Made by a program: the position numbers and the translations under genes
Source: Anaerotignum neopropionicum
GTDB taxonomy: Bacteria > Bacillota > Clostridia > Lachnospirales > Anaerotignaceae
NCBI RefSeq assembly: GCF_001571775.1
Contig: NZ_LRVM01000016.1
Span: 1-40,781 of the forward strand
Length of the DNA: 40,781 bases
Direction of reading: 5' to 3'
The notes under the pieces: generated by a model
What the model saw: only the letters and a program-made list of their open reading frames with translations
Told to the model about the DNA's origin: nothing
Databases searched by the model: none
Shown here: positions 7,014 to 15,243 of the stretch, piece after piece
Position numbering within the stretch: position 1 is the first letter of the stretch
Layout: each line of letters opens with the position of its first letter

Positions 7014-9482
7014 ATGAAAGGGGGGAGAAAAATGAAGTTTGCCAGAGTGATTGTGGGGATGAATAATCCGGAAACCGATCGGGTATTTGACTATCGTATC
7101 CCGGAGAAATTTGAGGATATTGCTATCCAAGGAATGCGTGTGATCGTGCCCTTTGGCAAAAAAAACACGAAAACGGAGGGCTATATTCTTTCCCTGTCTA
7201 ACGTGAGCGAAATTTCCCAGGAAAAGCTGAAGGATCTCCTTGAAATTTTAGATGAGGGCAAGCCCATTTTTACCCCTGCAATGCTACGTTTGGCTGAATG
7301 GATGAAGGATAAATATTTTTGCACGCTTAACCAATGCCTGCAAGCGATTATGCCCAGCGGAATTCGAACAAAAAGTGTTTGGTATGCTTCCCTGACCGAT
7401 AGGAAGGATATTCCTAAATGCGGAAAAATGGAGCAGACGGTTTTGGATGCTTTGGCGGATATGGGGGGTGCGGCAGAGCTTACGGAGATGGAAAAGATCT
7501 TTGGCAGAGGATGCAAAAGCATATTGCAGCAGCTTCAAAAAAAGAATATCATATCTCTAAAGCAGCGGCTTTTACGTTCGGATTTTAAAATTGAAAAGCG
7601 TTTTTTTTCTATTAATTTTAATGCTACGTTGTTGGAAAACGCAATGAAAAAGGCACAACAGGATAAACGCCTGCAAGGGCAGAAAATGCTCTTTGATTTA
7701 CTTCTGGAAAAAGGAGAATGTTCCATGGAGGAAATCAAGGGGAAAGGTATAAATGATTCTCCTGTGAAAACATTGCTTGCAAAAGGGATGATACAGGAGC
7801 GTCGGGAAGAAAAAAAGAGGGCGGTTTTTTCCTTAGATGATTATGAAAAAACTTCTCCTTTTCATCCAACGTCACAACAGGCAAATGCTTTGGCAGTGAT
7901 TGAGAAACAGCTTATAATTCCGGTGAAAAAGCCTATTTTGCTCCATGGAATAACGGGCAGCGGTAAAACGGAGATTTATATGCAAAGCATTGCCAAAGTC
8001 TTGGCAATGGGCAAGCAAGCGGTGGTTCTTGTTCCGGAAATTAGCCTTACGCCTCAAATGATGGAGCGGTTTATTTCCCGTTTCGGGGCGGCTGTTTCTA
8101 TTACCCATAGCAGGCTTTCTGCGGGGGAGCGGCTGGATCAGTGGAAAAAAGCCAGAGAGGGGGAGGTTTCCGTAATCATCGGCCCAAGGTCTGCGCTATT
8201 TATGCCCTTTTCTAATTTGGGAATGATTATTGTTGATGAGGTGCATGAAAATAGCTATATATCCGACATTACCCCTAAGTATGATGCTAGGGAAGCAGCC
8301 AAAAAGCTGGCAGAGGACACCGGAGCTGTTCTCATCATGGGAAGTGCAACCCCCGATTTGGTGACATACCATAAGGCGACTATGCGTGAATACCTTTTAC
8401 TAGAGCTAACGGAGAGAACCGGAGGCGGGTTTCTTCCCCAAATGCATATCGTTGATATGCGCAAGGAATTAGAGGAAGGGAACCGATCCTCTTTTAGCCG
8501 GGTTTTGCAACAGGAAATTGCAAAAAATTTGGAAAAAGGGGAGCAAACCATGCTGTTTTTAAACAGAAGGGGCTTTGCAACCTTTGTATCCTGCCGCAGC
8601 TGTGGACATGTGATGCGCTGTAGGGATTGCAACATTTCATACACTTATCATGCAAAAGAGAACGCCTTGATGTGCCATTATTGCGGAAAAACTGTGGAGA
8701 ATCCTAAGACTTGCCCTGTTTGCGGTTCAAAATATATCCGCTATTTTGGCACGGGTACCCAAAAAATTGAGGATGAGGCAAGACGGTTGTTTCCTAAGGC
8801 AAAAATTCTCCGCATGGATTTGGACACCACATCTGGAAAGGGTAGCCATAATCGAATTTTAGAGGCATTTCGCCATGGACAAGCGGATATTTTGGTGGGT
8901 ACGCAAATGATTGCAAAGGGTCATGATTTTCCCAATGTATCTTTGGTGGGCATTATGGCAGCCGATACCTCTTTAAATACAGGCAGCTTTTATGCTTCGG
9001 AAAATACTTTTCAGCTGATCACCCAGGCAGGTGGAAGGGCAGGGCGGGTTAACGATACGGGGCGGGTTTATGTGCAAACCTATCAACCCAAGCATTATGC
9101 AATTACCCATGCCGCCAAGCAGGATTATAAAGGCTTTTATGGGGAGGAAATATTACTGAGGTACATGATGGGATACCCCCCCTTTGGCGCTTTTTTCTCC
9201 GTTTTGGTAAGCGGGCAAAATGCACAGGAAACGGTTTTGGCGTCGGAAGGCTTAGGAAGGTTATTTCAGGAGGGAAATCAAGACGGGAACTTTTTCGTTA
9301 TGGGGCCTGTGGCGGCAGTACTATCCAAATTTAGGGGGGAATTTCGCCAGAGAATTTTGATTCAAGGAAAGGAAGAAGAAGCTTTGGCGCAATTTGTGGT
9401 GCGTATTGTTGAAAAAGCTAAAAAAAATACAAAGAAAGAAATTTATTTTAATTTAACCCCAAATCCGATGAATATTGTGTAA
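7014..9482 (+). CDS. priA: Primosomal protein N' (replication restart helicase PriA)
   Basis: 3'-5' DNA helicase that recognises stalled forks and reloads the replisome. The 822-residue product has the N-terminal DNA-binding domain (KFARVIVGMNNPETDRVFDYRIP), Walker A GITGSGKTEIY, Walker B IIVDEVH, the zinc region with paired cysteines (CRSCGHVMRCRDC, CHYCG, CPVCG) and helicase motifs through GTQMIAKGHDFP and TQAGGRAGR. Two starts are possible. ATG 7014 has AAGGAG eight bases ahead, and ATG 7032 has AGGGGGGAG; family alignments favour residues near the second. Walker B reads DEVH rather than the usual DEEH, still within DExH. def and fmt follow. Confidence 0.95.
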   Translation: MKGGRKMKFARVIVGMNNPETDRVFDYRIPEKFEDIAIQGMRVIVPFGKKNTKTEGYILSLSNVSEISQEKLKDLLEILDEGKPIFTPAMLRLAEWMKDKYFCTLNQCLQAIMPSGIRTKSVWYASLTDRKDIPKCGKMEQTVLDALADMGGAAELTEMEKIFGRGCKSILQQLQKKNIISLKQRLLRSDFKIEKRFFSINFNATLLENAMKKAQQDKRLQGQKMLFDLLLEKGECSMEEIKGKGINDSPVKTLLAKGMIQERREEKKRAVFSLDDYEKTSPFHPTSQQANALAVIEKQLIIPVKKPILLHGITGSGKTEIYMQSIAKVLAMGKQAVVLVPEISLTPQMMERFISRFGAAVSITHSRLSAGERLDQWKKAREGEVSVIIGPRSALFMPFSNLGMIIVDEVHENSYISDITPKYDAREAAKKLAEDTGAVLIMGSATPDLVTYHKATMREYLLLELTERTGGGFLPQMHIVDMRKELEEGNRSSFSRVLQQEIAKNLEKGEQTMLFLNRRGFATFVSCRSCGHVMRCRDCNISYTYHAKENALMCHYCGKTVENPKTCPVCGSKYIRYFGTGTQKIEDEARRLFPKAKILRMDLDTTSGKGSHNRILEAFRHGQADILVGTQMIAKGHDFPNVSLVGIMAADTSLNTGSFYASENTFQLITQAGGRAGRVNDTGRVYVQTYQPKHYAITHAAKQDYKGFYGEEILLRYMMGYPPFGAFFSVLVSGQNAQETVLASEGLGRLFQEGNQDGNFFVMGPVAAVLSKFRGEFRQRILIQGKEEEALAQFVVRIVEKAKKNTKKEIYFNLTPNPMNIV

Positions 9483-9520
9483 CTTTGTTTTTTATGTTAA
9501 AATATTGAGTAAACATTTCC

Positions 9521-9567
9521 AAAACCATTACTTTTTAAGGATTTCTCGAGTATAGCATGGTTTTTAT
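9521..9567 (+). terminator. Possible weak terminator after priA
   Basis: AAAACCAT (9521-9528) can pair with ATGGTTTT (9557-9564), ending in a T-rich stretch, but the loop is 28 bases and the stem is AT-rich. It may only attenuate transcription into def. Confidence 0.3.
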
Positions 9568-9651
9568 CTATGGTTTGCGAATATAAAATTAGTTAAGGGG
9601 TAAAAAAGAAGCTTGTTTCTGAATGGATTGTATTTTTAGGAGGTAAGATAA

Positions 9652-10113
9652 ATGGCAACAAGGGAAATTCGCGTGAGTACAGACGAAGTTTTAAGGAAAA
9701 CTTGTAAGCCTGTAAAAGAGATTAACGAAAAAATATTAACACTATTGGATGATATGGCAGAAACCATGTACGCCTCAAACGGCGTTGGACTTGCGGCGTC
9801 CCAAGTGGGTATTTTGAAAAGAATTGTTACGATTGATGTTGGAGAAGGTTTAGTTGAGCTGATTAACCCTGTGATTGTGGAAAAAAGAGGTTCTCAGATT
9901 GATTATGAAGGCTGTTTGAGTGTTCCGGGAAGAAGCGAATTGGTGGAGCGTCCGGAATATGTGAAGGTTGAGGCGTTAAATCGTAACGGAGAAAAGATTG
10001 TTGTGGAAGGGGAAGAACTGATGGCAGTGGCACTTTGCCACGAAGCCGATCATTTGGATGGGATTTTATATATTGACAAAGCCATTCCAGCAGAAGATGT
10101 GGAAGAGGTTTAA
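9652..10113 (+). CDS. def: Peptide deformylase
   Basis: Metal-dependent enzyme that removes the formyl group from N-terminal fMet of new proteins. The 153-residue protein has all three motifs: GVGLAASQ at 44-51, EGCLS at 86-90 with metal ligand Cys88, and HEADH at 130-134 with ligands His130 and His134 and catalytic Glu131. The start is set by AGGAGG directly upstream. It precedes fmt, the enzyme that adds the same formyl group, with only 13 bases between the genes. Confidence 0.97.
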   Translation: MATREIRVSTDEVLRKTCKPVKEINEKILTLLDDMAETMYASNGVGLAASQVGILKRIVTIDVGEGLVELINPVIVEKRGSQIDYEGCLSVPGRSELVERPEYVKVEALNRNGEKIVVEGEELMAVALCHEADHLDGILYIDKAIPAEDVEEV

Positions 10114-10126
10114 GGAGGAACGGCCC

Positions 10127-11056
10127 GTGAGAGTGATTTTTATGGGTACACCGGATTTTGCGGTGTATTCTTTAAAGGCATTGTTGACACAGCATGAAGT
10201 TATTGCCGTTGTGAGCCAGCCGGATAAGCCAAAGGGCAGAGGAAAAAAGCTTGTGCCCACACCTGTTAAAGAGTTTGCTTTGGCCCAGGGGCTTCAAGTT
10301 TTTCAGCCGGAAAAAGCAAGGGATTTGGAATTTGTTGCACTTTTAAAAGAGCTTAATCCCGATGTGATTGCCGTAACTGCTTTTGGGCAGCTTTTGCCCG
10401 AAAGCATTTTGAATATTCCCCAATATGGCTGCATTAATGTGCATGGTTCTTTGCTCCCTAAATACCGTGGCGCGGCACCGATGCAATGGGCCATTATTAA
10501 CGGGGAAAAAGTAACAGGAATTACTACCATGTTTATGGCCAAGGGCATGGATACAGGAGATATGCTTTTAAAAACGGAGGTGAAAATTACTCCCCAGGAT
10601 AATTTTGCTTCTATTCATGATAAAATGGCACAGGCAGGAGCAGGCTTGCTTTTGGAAACCTTAGATGCCTTGCAGGCAGGAACGGTGGAAAGAGTTCCGC
10701 AAGACCATGAGGCCGCCACCTATGCGCCTATGATTACAAAGGAAACAGGGCACATTGATTGGACAAAAAGCGCATGGGATATTATTAATTTAATGCGTGG
10801 GCTGGATCCGGCACCCGGGGCATATGCAATTTGTGAGGGGGAACCCTTGAAGCTTTTCAAGGGGATGAAAGCAGAAGGGGACTATCGTCAGGGGAAACCC
10901 GGCGAGGTTATAGATATTACAAAGAAGGGGTTCGTCGTGAAATGCGGCGATGGAGCGTTGACCATTACGGAATTGCAAGCGATGGGCAAAAAACGTATGC
11001 CTGCGGATGCGTATTTAAGAGGTCATGCAATGAATAAGGGCGTCCTTTTACAGTAG
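10127..11056 (+). CDS. fmt: Methionyl-tRNA formyltransferase
   Basis: Transfers a formyl group from 10-formyltetrahydrofolate to initiator Met-tRNA. The 309-residue protein begins MRVIFMGTPDFAV and carries the folate-enzyme core HGSLLPKYRGAAPMQWA, with a C-terminal OB-like domain. I choose the GTG at 10127, because it has AAGGAGG at 10112-10118 and matches the family N-terminus. The frame stays open upstream to 10058, but that would overlap def and add 23 residues with no family match. Pairing with def is standard. Confidence 0.95.
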   Translation: MRVIFMGTPDFAVYSLKALLTQHEVIAVVSQPDKPKGRGKKLVPTPVKEFALAQGLQVFQPEKARDLEFVALLKELNPDVIAVTAFGQLLPESILNIPQYGCINVHGSLLPKYRGAAPMQWAIINGEKVTGITTMFMAKGMDTGDMLLKTEVKITPQDNFASIHDKMAQAGAGLLLETLDALQAGTVERVPQDHEAATYAPMITKETGHIDWTKSAWDIINLMRGLDPAPGAYAICEGEPLKLFKGMKAEGDYRQGKPGEVIDITKKGFVVKCGDGALTITELQAMGKKRMPADAYLRGHAMNKGVLLQ

Positions 11057-11165
11057 TCTTTTTAAGAGAATGCTGATTCATTTTGTGGGTGCATCTAATG
11101 ACCTGCACGCCTAATATGAAATCAGCGTTACCTGAGGCGTTACAAAAATAAAGGAGGAACCAATT

Positions 11166-11840
11166 ATGTTTATTTTATTAATTTTGGCAATTATACTTTC
11201 GCTGTATGCACAGTCGAATGTAACAGGAACATACAACAAATACGCGAAGGTGCAAAACAGACGGGGATATACAGGAGCACAGGTCGCAACGATGATGATG
11301 GAAAATACAGGGGTTTATGATGTTACCGTGGAAAGAGTTGCGGGGAACCTAACCGACCATTATGACCCTCGTACCAAAACCTTACGTCTTTCCCAAGGCG
11401 TATACGACAGTACATCAGTAGCGGCATTAGGCATAGCTGCCCATGAAACAGGCCATGCCATTCAGCATGATGTGGGGTACGGACCTCTTGCGCTACGCAG
11501 CATTCTTGTTCCCGTTGCAAATTTAGGTTCAAGAATGGCTATGCCGTTGATTTTCATGGGTATGCTTTTTTCCAGCAGTAGCGGCAATTTTATGATTCAG
11601 TTGGGAATTATTTTCTTTGCGGCATCGGTGGCATTTACCTTGATTACCTTGCCTGTTGAATTTGATGCGTCTGCAAGGGCCATTGACCTATTGGTAGACC
11701 AAAGCTTTTTGGATGAAAGTGAAATTGGCGGAGCAAAAAAAGTGCTGAAAGCGGCGGCATTAACCTATGTTGCGGCAGCCATCGTGGCTGTTGTCCAGTT
11801 ATTGCGCTTAATTGGTATTTTTGGCAGAAGAAACAACTAA
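11166..11840 (+). CDS. YugP-type zinc metallopeptidase, membrane-bound
   Basis: A 224-residue protein of the Zn_peptidase_2 (YugP) family. The zinc motif HETGH is at residues 93-97 and sits after a short N-terminal hydrophobic segment. Two or three more membrane segments follow (about 112-160 and 190-215). Its substrate is not known. The ATG has AAGGAGG upstream. It lies between fmt and rsmB, a position not occupied in B. subtilis; it is followed by a terminator, so it closes the priA-def-fmt group. Confidence 0.92.
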   Translation: MFILLILAIILSLYAQSNVTGTYNKYAKVQNRRGYTGAQVATMMMENTGVYDVTVERVAGNLTDHYDPRTKTLRLSQGVYDSTSVAALGIAAHETGHAIQHDVGYGPLALRSILVPVANLGSRMAMPLIFMGMLFSSSSGNFMIQLGIIFFAASVAFTLITLPVEFDASARAIDLLVDQSFLDESEIGGAKKVLKAAALTYVAAAIVAVVQLLRLIGIFGRRNN

Positions 11841-11844
11841 GTAT

Positions 11845-11884
11845 AAAAAAGGCTGATTTTTTTTAACCGAAAATCGGCCTTTTG
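11845..11884 (+). terminator. Intrinsic terminator after the YugP-type gene
   Basis: AAAAAGGCTGATTTT (11846-11860) pairs with AAAATCGGCCTTTT (11870-11883), with one G-T pair, giving a stem of 13-14 bp that ends in T residues. Confidence 0.75.
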
Positions 11885-11931
11885 CCATTTCTTGCAAAAG
11901 GTTAAAATCACCTGTAAAATGGCGAAAAATG

Positions 11932-11960
11932 TTGCTCAATGGCACAGAATACTTTATAAT
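11932..11960 (+). promoter_or_regulatory. Sigma-A type promoter of the rsmB-thiN block
   Basis: TTGCTC (11932-11937), a 17-base spacer and TATAAT (11955-11960). It lies between the terminator and rsmB and probably drives rsmB, rlmN and perhaps the whole run to thiN. Confidence 0.75.
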
Positions 11961-12014
11961 AATAATTTAGTGGATTAAAATTTGAACGATATTCCTGATA
12001 AAGGGGAAAAAAGA

Positions 12015-13361
12015 ATGATACAGATTAACCCAAGAGAGGTTGCCGCTGAAGCTATGATGGAGATCATGGAGGAGGGCGCCTATAACAATATGGCATTACG
12101 TAGGCTGTTACGCCAAAACGGCGCAATGACGCCAAAGGACAGAGCCTTAGTAACGGAAATTGTAAACGGTTCCTTGCGGAATTTATATTATATTGACCAT
12201 GTGATTCATCAATTTTCCAAGATCAAAACGGAAAAAATGAAGCCATGGGTTTTGGCAGTTTTGCGTACAGCGATATATCAAATGTATTTTATGAAAACGC
12301 CCGATTCTGCCGCCTGTAATGAGGCGGTGAAGCTGATTGCCGAAAGAGGCTTGGCGCCGCTAAAGGGCTTTGTAAACGGAGTTTTGCGTACGGCGGCACG
12401 GGAAAAAGACAGTATTCCTTTACCAAAGGAAGGAACAGTTGAGTTTTTGAGCATTCAGTATTCTCACCCCCTTTGGGTGATAAAAATGTGGCTTGCTTAT
12501 TTTGGGTATGAAGAAACCCAAAAGCTTTGCCAAGCCAATAATTGTTCTCCCGATGTAACAATTCGGACGAATACTTTAAAAATAGAGAAAGCCTTGCTGA
12601 AGAAGGAATTGGAGAAAAGCGGGGCAATGGTAACGGAGGGAAGACTTGCGCCATTTGCCTTTCATTTAAAGAAAACCGCTGACATTGGCGGCTTAAAAAC
12701 CTTTAAAGAGGGTTTGTTTCATGTTCAAGATGAAAGCTCACAGCTTGCCGTGGAGATTTTAAATCCCCAAAAAGGGGAAGACATCTTTGATCTTTGTGCC
12801 GCCCCCGGCGGAAAAAGCTTCACCATTGCAGAAAAAATGGAAAATAAGGGCAGGTTGATATGCGGCGACATTTATGAGCATAAAATGGATTTGATTTCCC
12901 AAGGGGCAGTGCGTTTGGGCATTACCATCATTGAGCCAAAGCAGCAGGATGCCACCGTATATAAAAAGGAATATGACAGCACTTTTGACCGTGTTTTGGT
13001 GGATGCGCCTTGCTCAGGTTTAGGCTTGATGGGGAAAAAACCGGACATACGTTTAAAGAAAAATGGCGATGAAATTGACTATTTGGTGCCTATTCAGCGT
13101 CAAATATTAGAAAATGGGGCAAGGTATGTGAAGCAGGGTGGAATTTTGGTTTACAGTACCTGTACTCTTTGCAAAAAGGAAAATGAAAAAAATATAGAGT
13201 GGTTTTTGAAAGACCATCCCGATTTTATCGGGGAGGATATAACAGAATTTCTGCCCCAGGAGCTTTGGCAGGAAACAGCTAAGAAGGGGTACATTACATT
13301 GTTACCCCATAAAAGCAATACGGATGGATTCTTTATTGCGAAACTAAAAAGAAAGGGATAA
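12015..13361 (+). CDS. rsmB: 16S rRNA (cytosine-967-C5)-methyltransferase RsmB
   Basis: SAM-dependent methylase of 16S rRNA C967. The 448-residue protein has an N-terminal NusB-like RNA-binding domain (roughly 1-140) and a C-terminal Rossmann methylase. SAM binding is at DLCAAPGGKSF, and the catalytic cysteines are in DAPCSGLG and YSTCTL. ATG 12015 is chosen, since AAGGGG lies eight bases upstream. A TTG at 11982 would add 11 residues, but it is only about 15 bases downstream of the predicted transcription start. rlmN follows after 3 bases. Confidence 0.94.
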   Translation: MIQINPREVAAEAMMEIMEEGAYNNMALRRLLRQNGAMTPKDRALVTEIVNGSLRNLYYIDHVIHQFSKIKTEKMKPWVLAVLRTAIYQMYFMKTPDSAACNEAVKLIAERGLAPLKGFVNGVLRTAAREKDSIPLPKEGTVEFLSIQYSHPLWVIKMWLAYFGYEETQKLCQANNCSPDVTIRTNTLKIEKALLKKELEKSGAMVTEGRLAPFAFHLKKTADIGGLKTFKEGLFHVQDESSQLAVEILNPQKGEDIFDLCAAPGGKSFTIAEKMENKGRLICGDIYEHKMDLISQGAVRLGITIIEPKQQDATVYKKEYDSTFDRVLVDAPCSGLGLMGKKPDIRLKKNGDEIDYLVPIQRQILENGARYVKQGGILVYSTCTLCKKENEKNIEWFLKDHPDFIGEDITEFLPQELWQETAKKGYITLLPHKSNTDGFFIAKLKRKG

Positions 13362-13364
13362 GTC

Positions 13365-14408
13365 ATGGCGAAAACAGATTTAAAATCTATGAATTTAGAG
13401 GAAATACAGTTTTTTATGGCGGATTTGGGTGAACCAAAGTTTCGTGCAAAGCAGCTTTTTGAATGGATGCATAAAAAGCAGGTTTCCTCTTTTGACGAGA
13501 TGACGAACCTTTCCAAAGGTCTGAGGGAAAAGCTTGGGCAAAACGCAACGCTTCGTGGTGTGGAAGGGGTACGCCGGCTGATATCTCAGATAGATGGAAC
13601 AAGAAAATATCTTTTTGCTTTAGAGAATGATTCGGTAATAGAAAGCGTATTGATGAAATATGAGCATGGAAATACCGTTTGCATTTCAACCCAGGCGGGC
13701 TGCCGTATGGGCTGCCGTTTTTGCGCCTCTACCATAGATGGTGTGGAGCGAAATTTATCGGCAGGGGAAATGCTTTCTCAGGTTTATGAAATACAAAAGG
13801 ATTGCGGCGAGCACATTAACGGCGTTGTTTTGATGGGCAGCGGCGAGCCTTTGGATAATTATGAAAATGTGGTGAAATTTCTTCGTTTAATCAATCACCC
13901 TGATGGACAAAACATGGGGCAAAGACACATTACCCTTTCCACCTGTGGGCTGATAGAAAAAATGTATCAGCTAGAGGAGGAGCATTTGCAAATTACCCTT
14001 GCGGTATCCTTGCATGCTCCCAATGATGAAATAAGAAAGCAAATTATGCCTGTGGCAAGGGCAAATCCTATGGATCGGCTGCTGGTTGCATGCTATGATT
14101 ATACAGAAAAAACAAAGCGTCGTATTACCTTTGAATATGCAATGATGCAAGGGATTAACGATAGTGATGCTTGTGCAAAGGAACTGGCAACAAAGCTTCG
14201 AGAGATGCTTTGTCATGTAAACTTAATTCCCGTAAATGACGTAAAAGAGCGGGATTATACCAAAAGCTCTGCCGATAGAGTGAAACGATTTGCGGCCATT
14301 TTACAAGGAAACGGTGTTGAAACCACCATTCGCAGAAAATTAGGCAGCGATATTGATGCGGCTTGCGGACAGCTTAGACGCAGTCATCGAAAAGGAGAAA
14401 GAGAATAA
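13365..14408 (+). CDS. rlmN: Dual-specificity RNA methyltransferase RlmN (23S A2503/tRNA A37)
   Basis: Radical-SAM enzyme that makes 2-methyladenosine at 23S rRNA A2503 and in some tRNAs. The 347-residue protein has the cluster motif CRMGCRFC with Cys113, Cys117 and Cys120. Cys106, seven residues ahead, fits the methyl-carrying cysteine, and Cys334 in GSDIDAACGQL fits the second catalytic cysteine. Length is normal. It is three bases behind rsmB and so in the same transcript. Confidence 0.96.
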   Translation: MAKTDLKSMNLEEIQFFMADLGEPKFRAKQLFEWMHKKQVSSFDEMTNLSKGLREKLGQNATLRGVEGVRRLISQIDGTRKYLFALENDSVIESVLMKYEHGNTVCISTQAGCRMGCRFCASTIDGVERNLSAGEMLSQVYEIQKDCGEHINGVVLMGSGEPLDNYENVVKFLRLINHPDGQNMGQRHITLSTCGLIEKMYQLEEEHLQITLAVSLHAPNDEIRKQIMPVARANPMDRLLVACYDYTEKTKRRITFEYAMMQGINDSDACAKELATKLREMLCHVNLIPVNDVKERDYTKSSADRVKRFAAILQGNGVETTIRRKLGSDIDAACGQLRRSHRKGERE

Positions 14409-14420
14409 AGGGAATTGTCT

Positions 14421-14437
14421 ATATGAAATTTTCATAT
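14421..14437. promoter_or_regulatory. 17-bp perfect palindrome between rlmN and prpC
   Basis: ATATGAAATTTTCATAT is symmetric around 14429, in the 91-base gap ahead of prpC. A protein-binding operator is possible, but there is no poly-T tail and no second copy was noticed. Confidence 0.3.
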
Positions 14438-14499
14438 TATTTTAAGAAGGTTTCATTGGGATTGTTTTATGGATTTTCTACACCGAGGAGGTGGATTGT

Positions 14500-15243
14500 T
14501 TGAAAGCAGTTGGAATCAGTGATATTGGGAAGTGCAGAAAAAATAACGAGGATGCGTTTTATGTGCCTTCACCCACGGATGCCATTCAAAACCTGTATAT
14601 AATTGCAGATGGCATGGGGGGCTGTAATGCGGGAGAGGTGGCGAGTCAATATGCCATTGACTCTTTTTTAGACTGTATTCGAAGGGAGCAGGATTCACAC
14701 TGCCAAGAGGATATCCCCGACTTATTGGCCGAGGCTATGGCAGCATCGAACAAGGCGGTCTATGAAAAATCCAATTCTTCCAGAGAATATGCGGAGATGG
14801 GAACGACTTTAGTTGCCGCTGCCGTTCAGGATGGGAAAATTTTTGTGGCATATGTTGGGGATAGCCGAGCCTATTTGTATCGGAAAAAAGAATTGAATCC
14901 GCTGACTACGGATCATTCTTATGTAATGGAGTTGGTTCGGCTGGGTACCATAACCAAGGAGGAAGCGGCAAGCCATCCCAAAAGAAATATTATTACCCGT
15001 GCTGTGGGAATTAGAGATACCGTGGAAACAGATGCCGTTGTGGAAAGGACCATGAAGGGGGATATTTTGCTTCTTTGCACAGATGGCCTTTCCGGTATGC
15101 TGGCGGATAAGGAAATGGCTGATATCATTGGTAAGAGGATGTCCTTGGAAAAAAAAGCGCAGAAACTGGTGGAAATGGCCAACGAACGAGGCGGATATGA
15201 TAATATTTCCTTGATTTTGGTTGATGTAGGAGGTAAGAACTAA
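14500..15243 (+). CDS. prpC: PP2C-family Ser/Thr protein phosphatase (PrpC/Stp)
   Basis: Mn/Mg-dependent phosphatase that reverses PrkC phosphorylation. The 247-residue protein contains the PP2C motifs in order: GKCRKNNEDAF, IADGMGGCNAGE, GTTLVAA, YVGDSRAYLYR, DILLLCTDGLSGML and GGYDNISL, whose aspartates bind the metals. TTG 14500 is chosen because AGGAGGT (14486-14492) is seven bases ahead. A GTG at 14491 is in frame but overlaps that site. Its stop overlaps the prkC start by one base (TAATG), which implies translational coupling. Confidence 0.95.
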   Translation: MKAVGISDIGKCRKNNEDAFYVPSPTDAIQNLYIIADGMGGCNAGEVASQYAIDSFLDCIRREQDSHCQEDIPDLLAEAMAASNKAVYEKSNSSREYAEMGTTLVAAAVQDGKIFVAYVGDSRAYLYRKKELNPLTTDHSYVMELVRLGTITKEEAASHPKRNIITRAVGIRDTVETDAVVERTMKGDILLLCTDGLSGMLADKEMADIIGKRMSLEKKAQKLVEMANERGGYDNISLILVDVGGKN

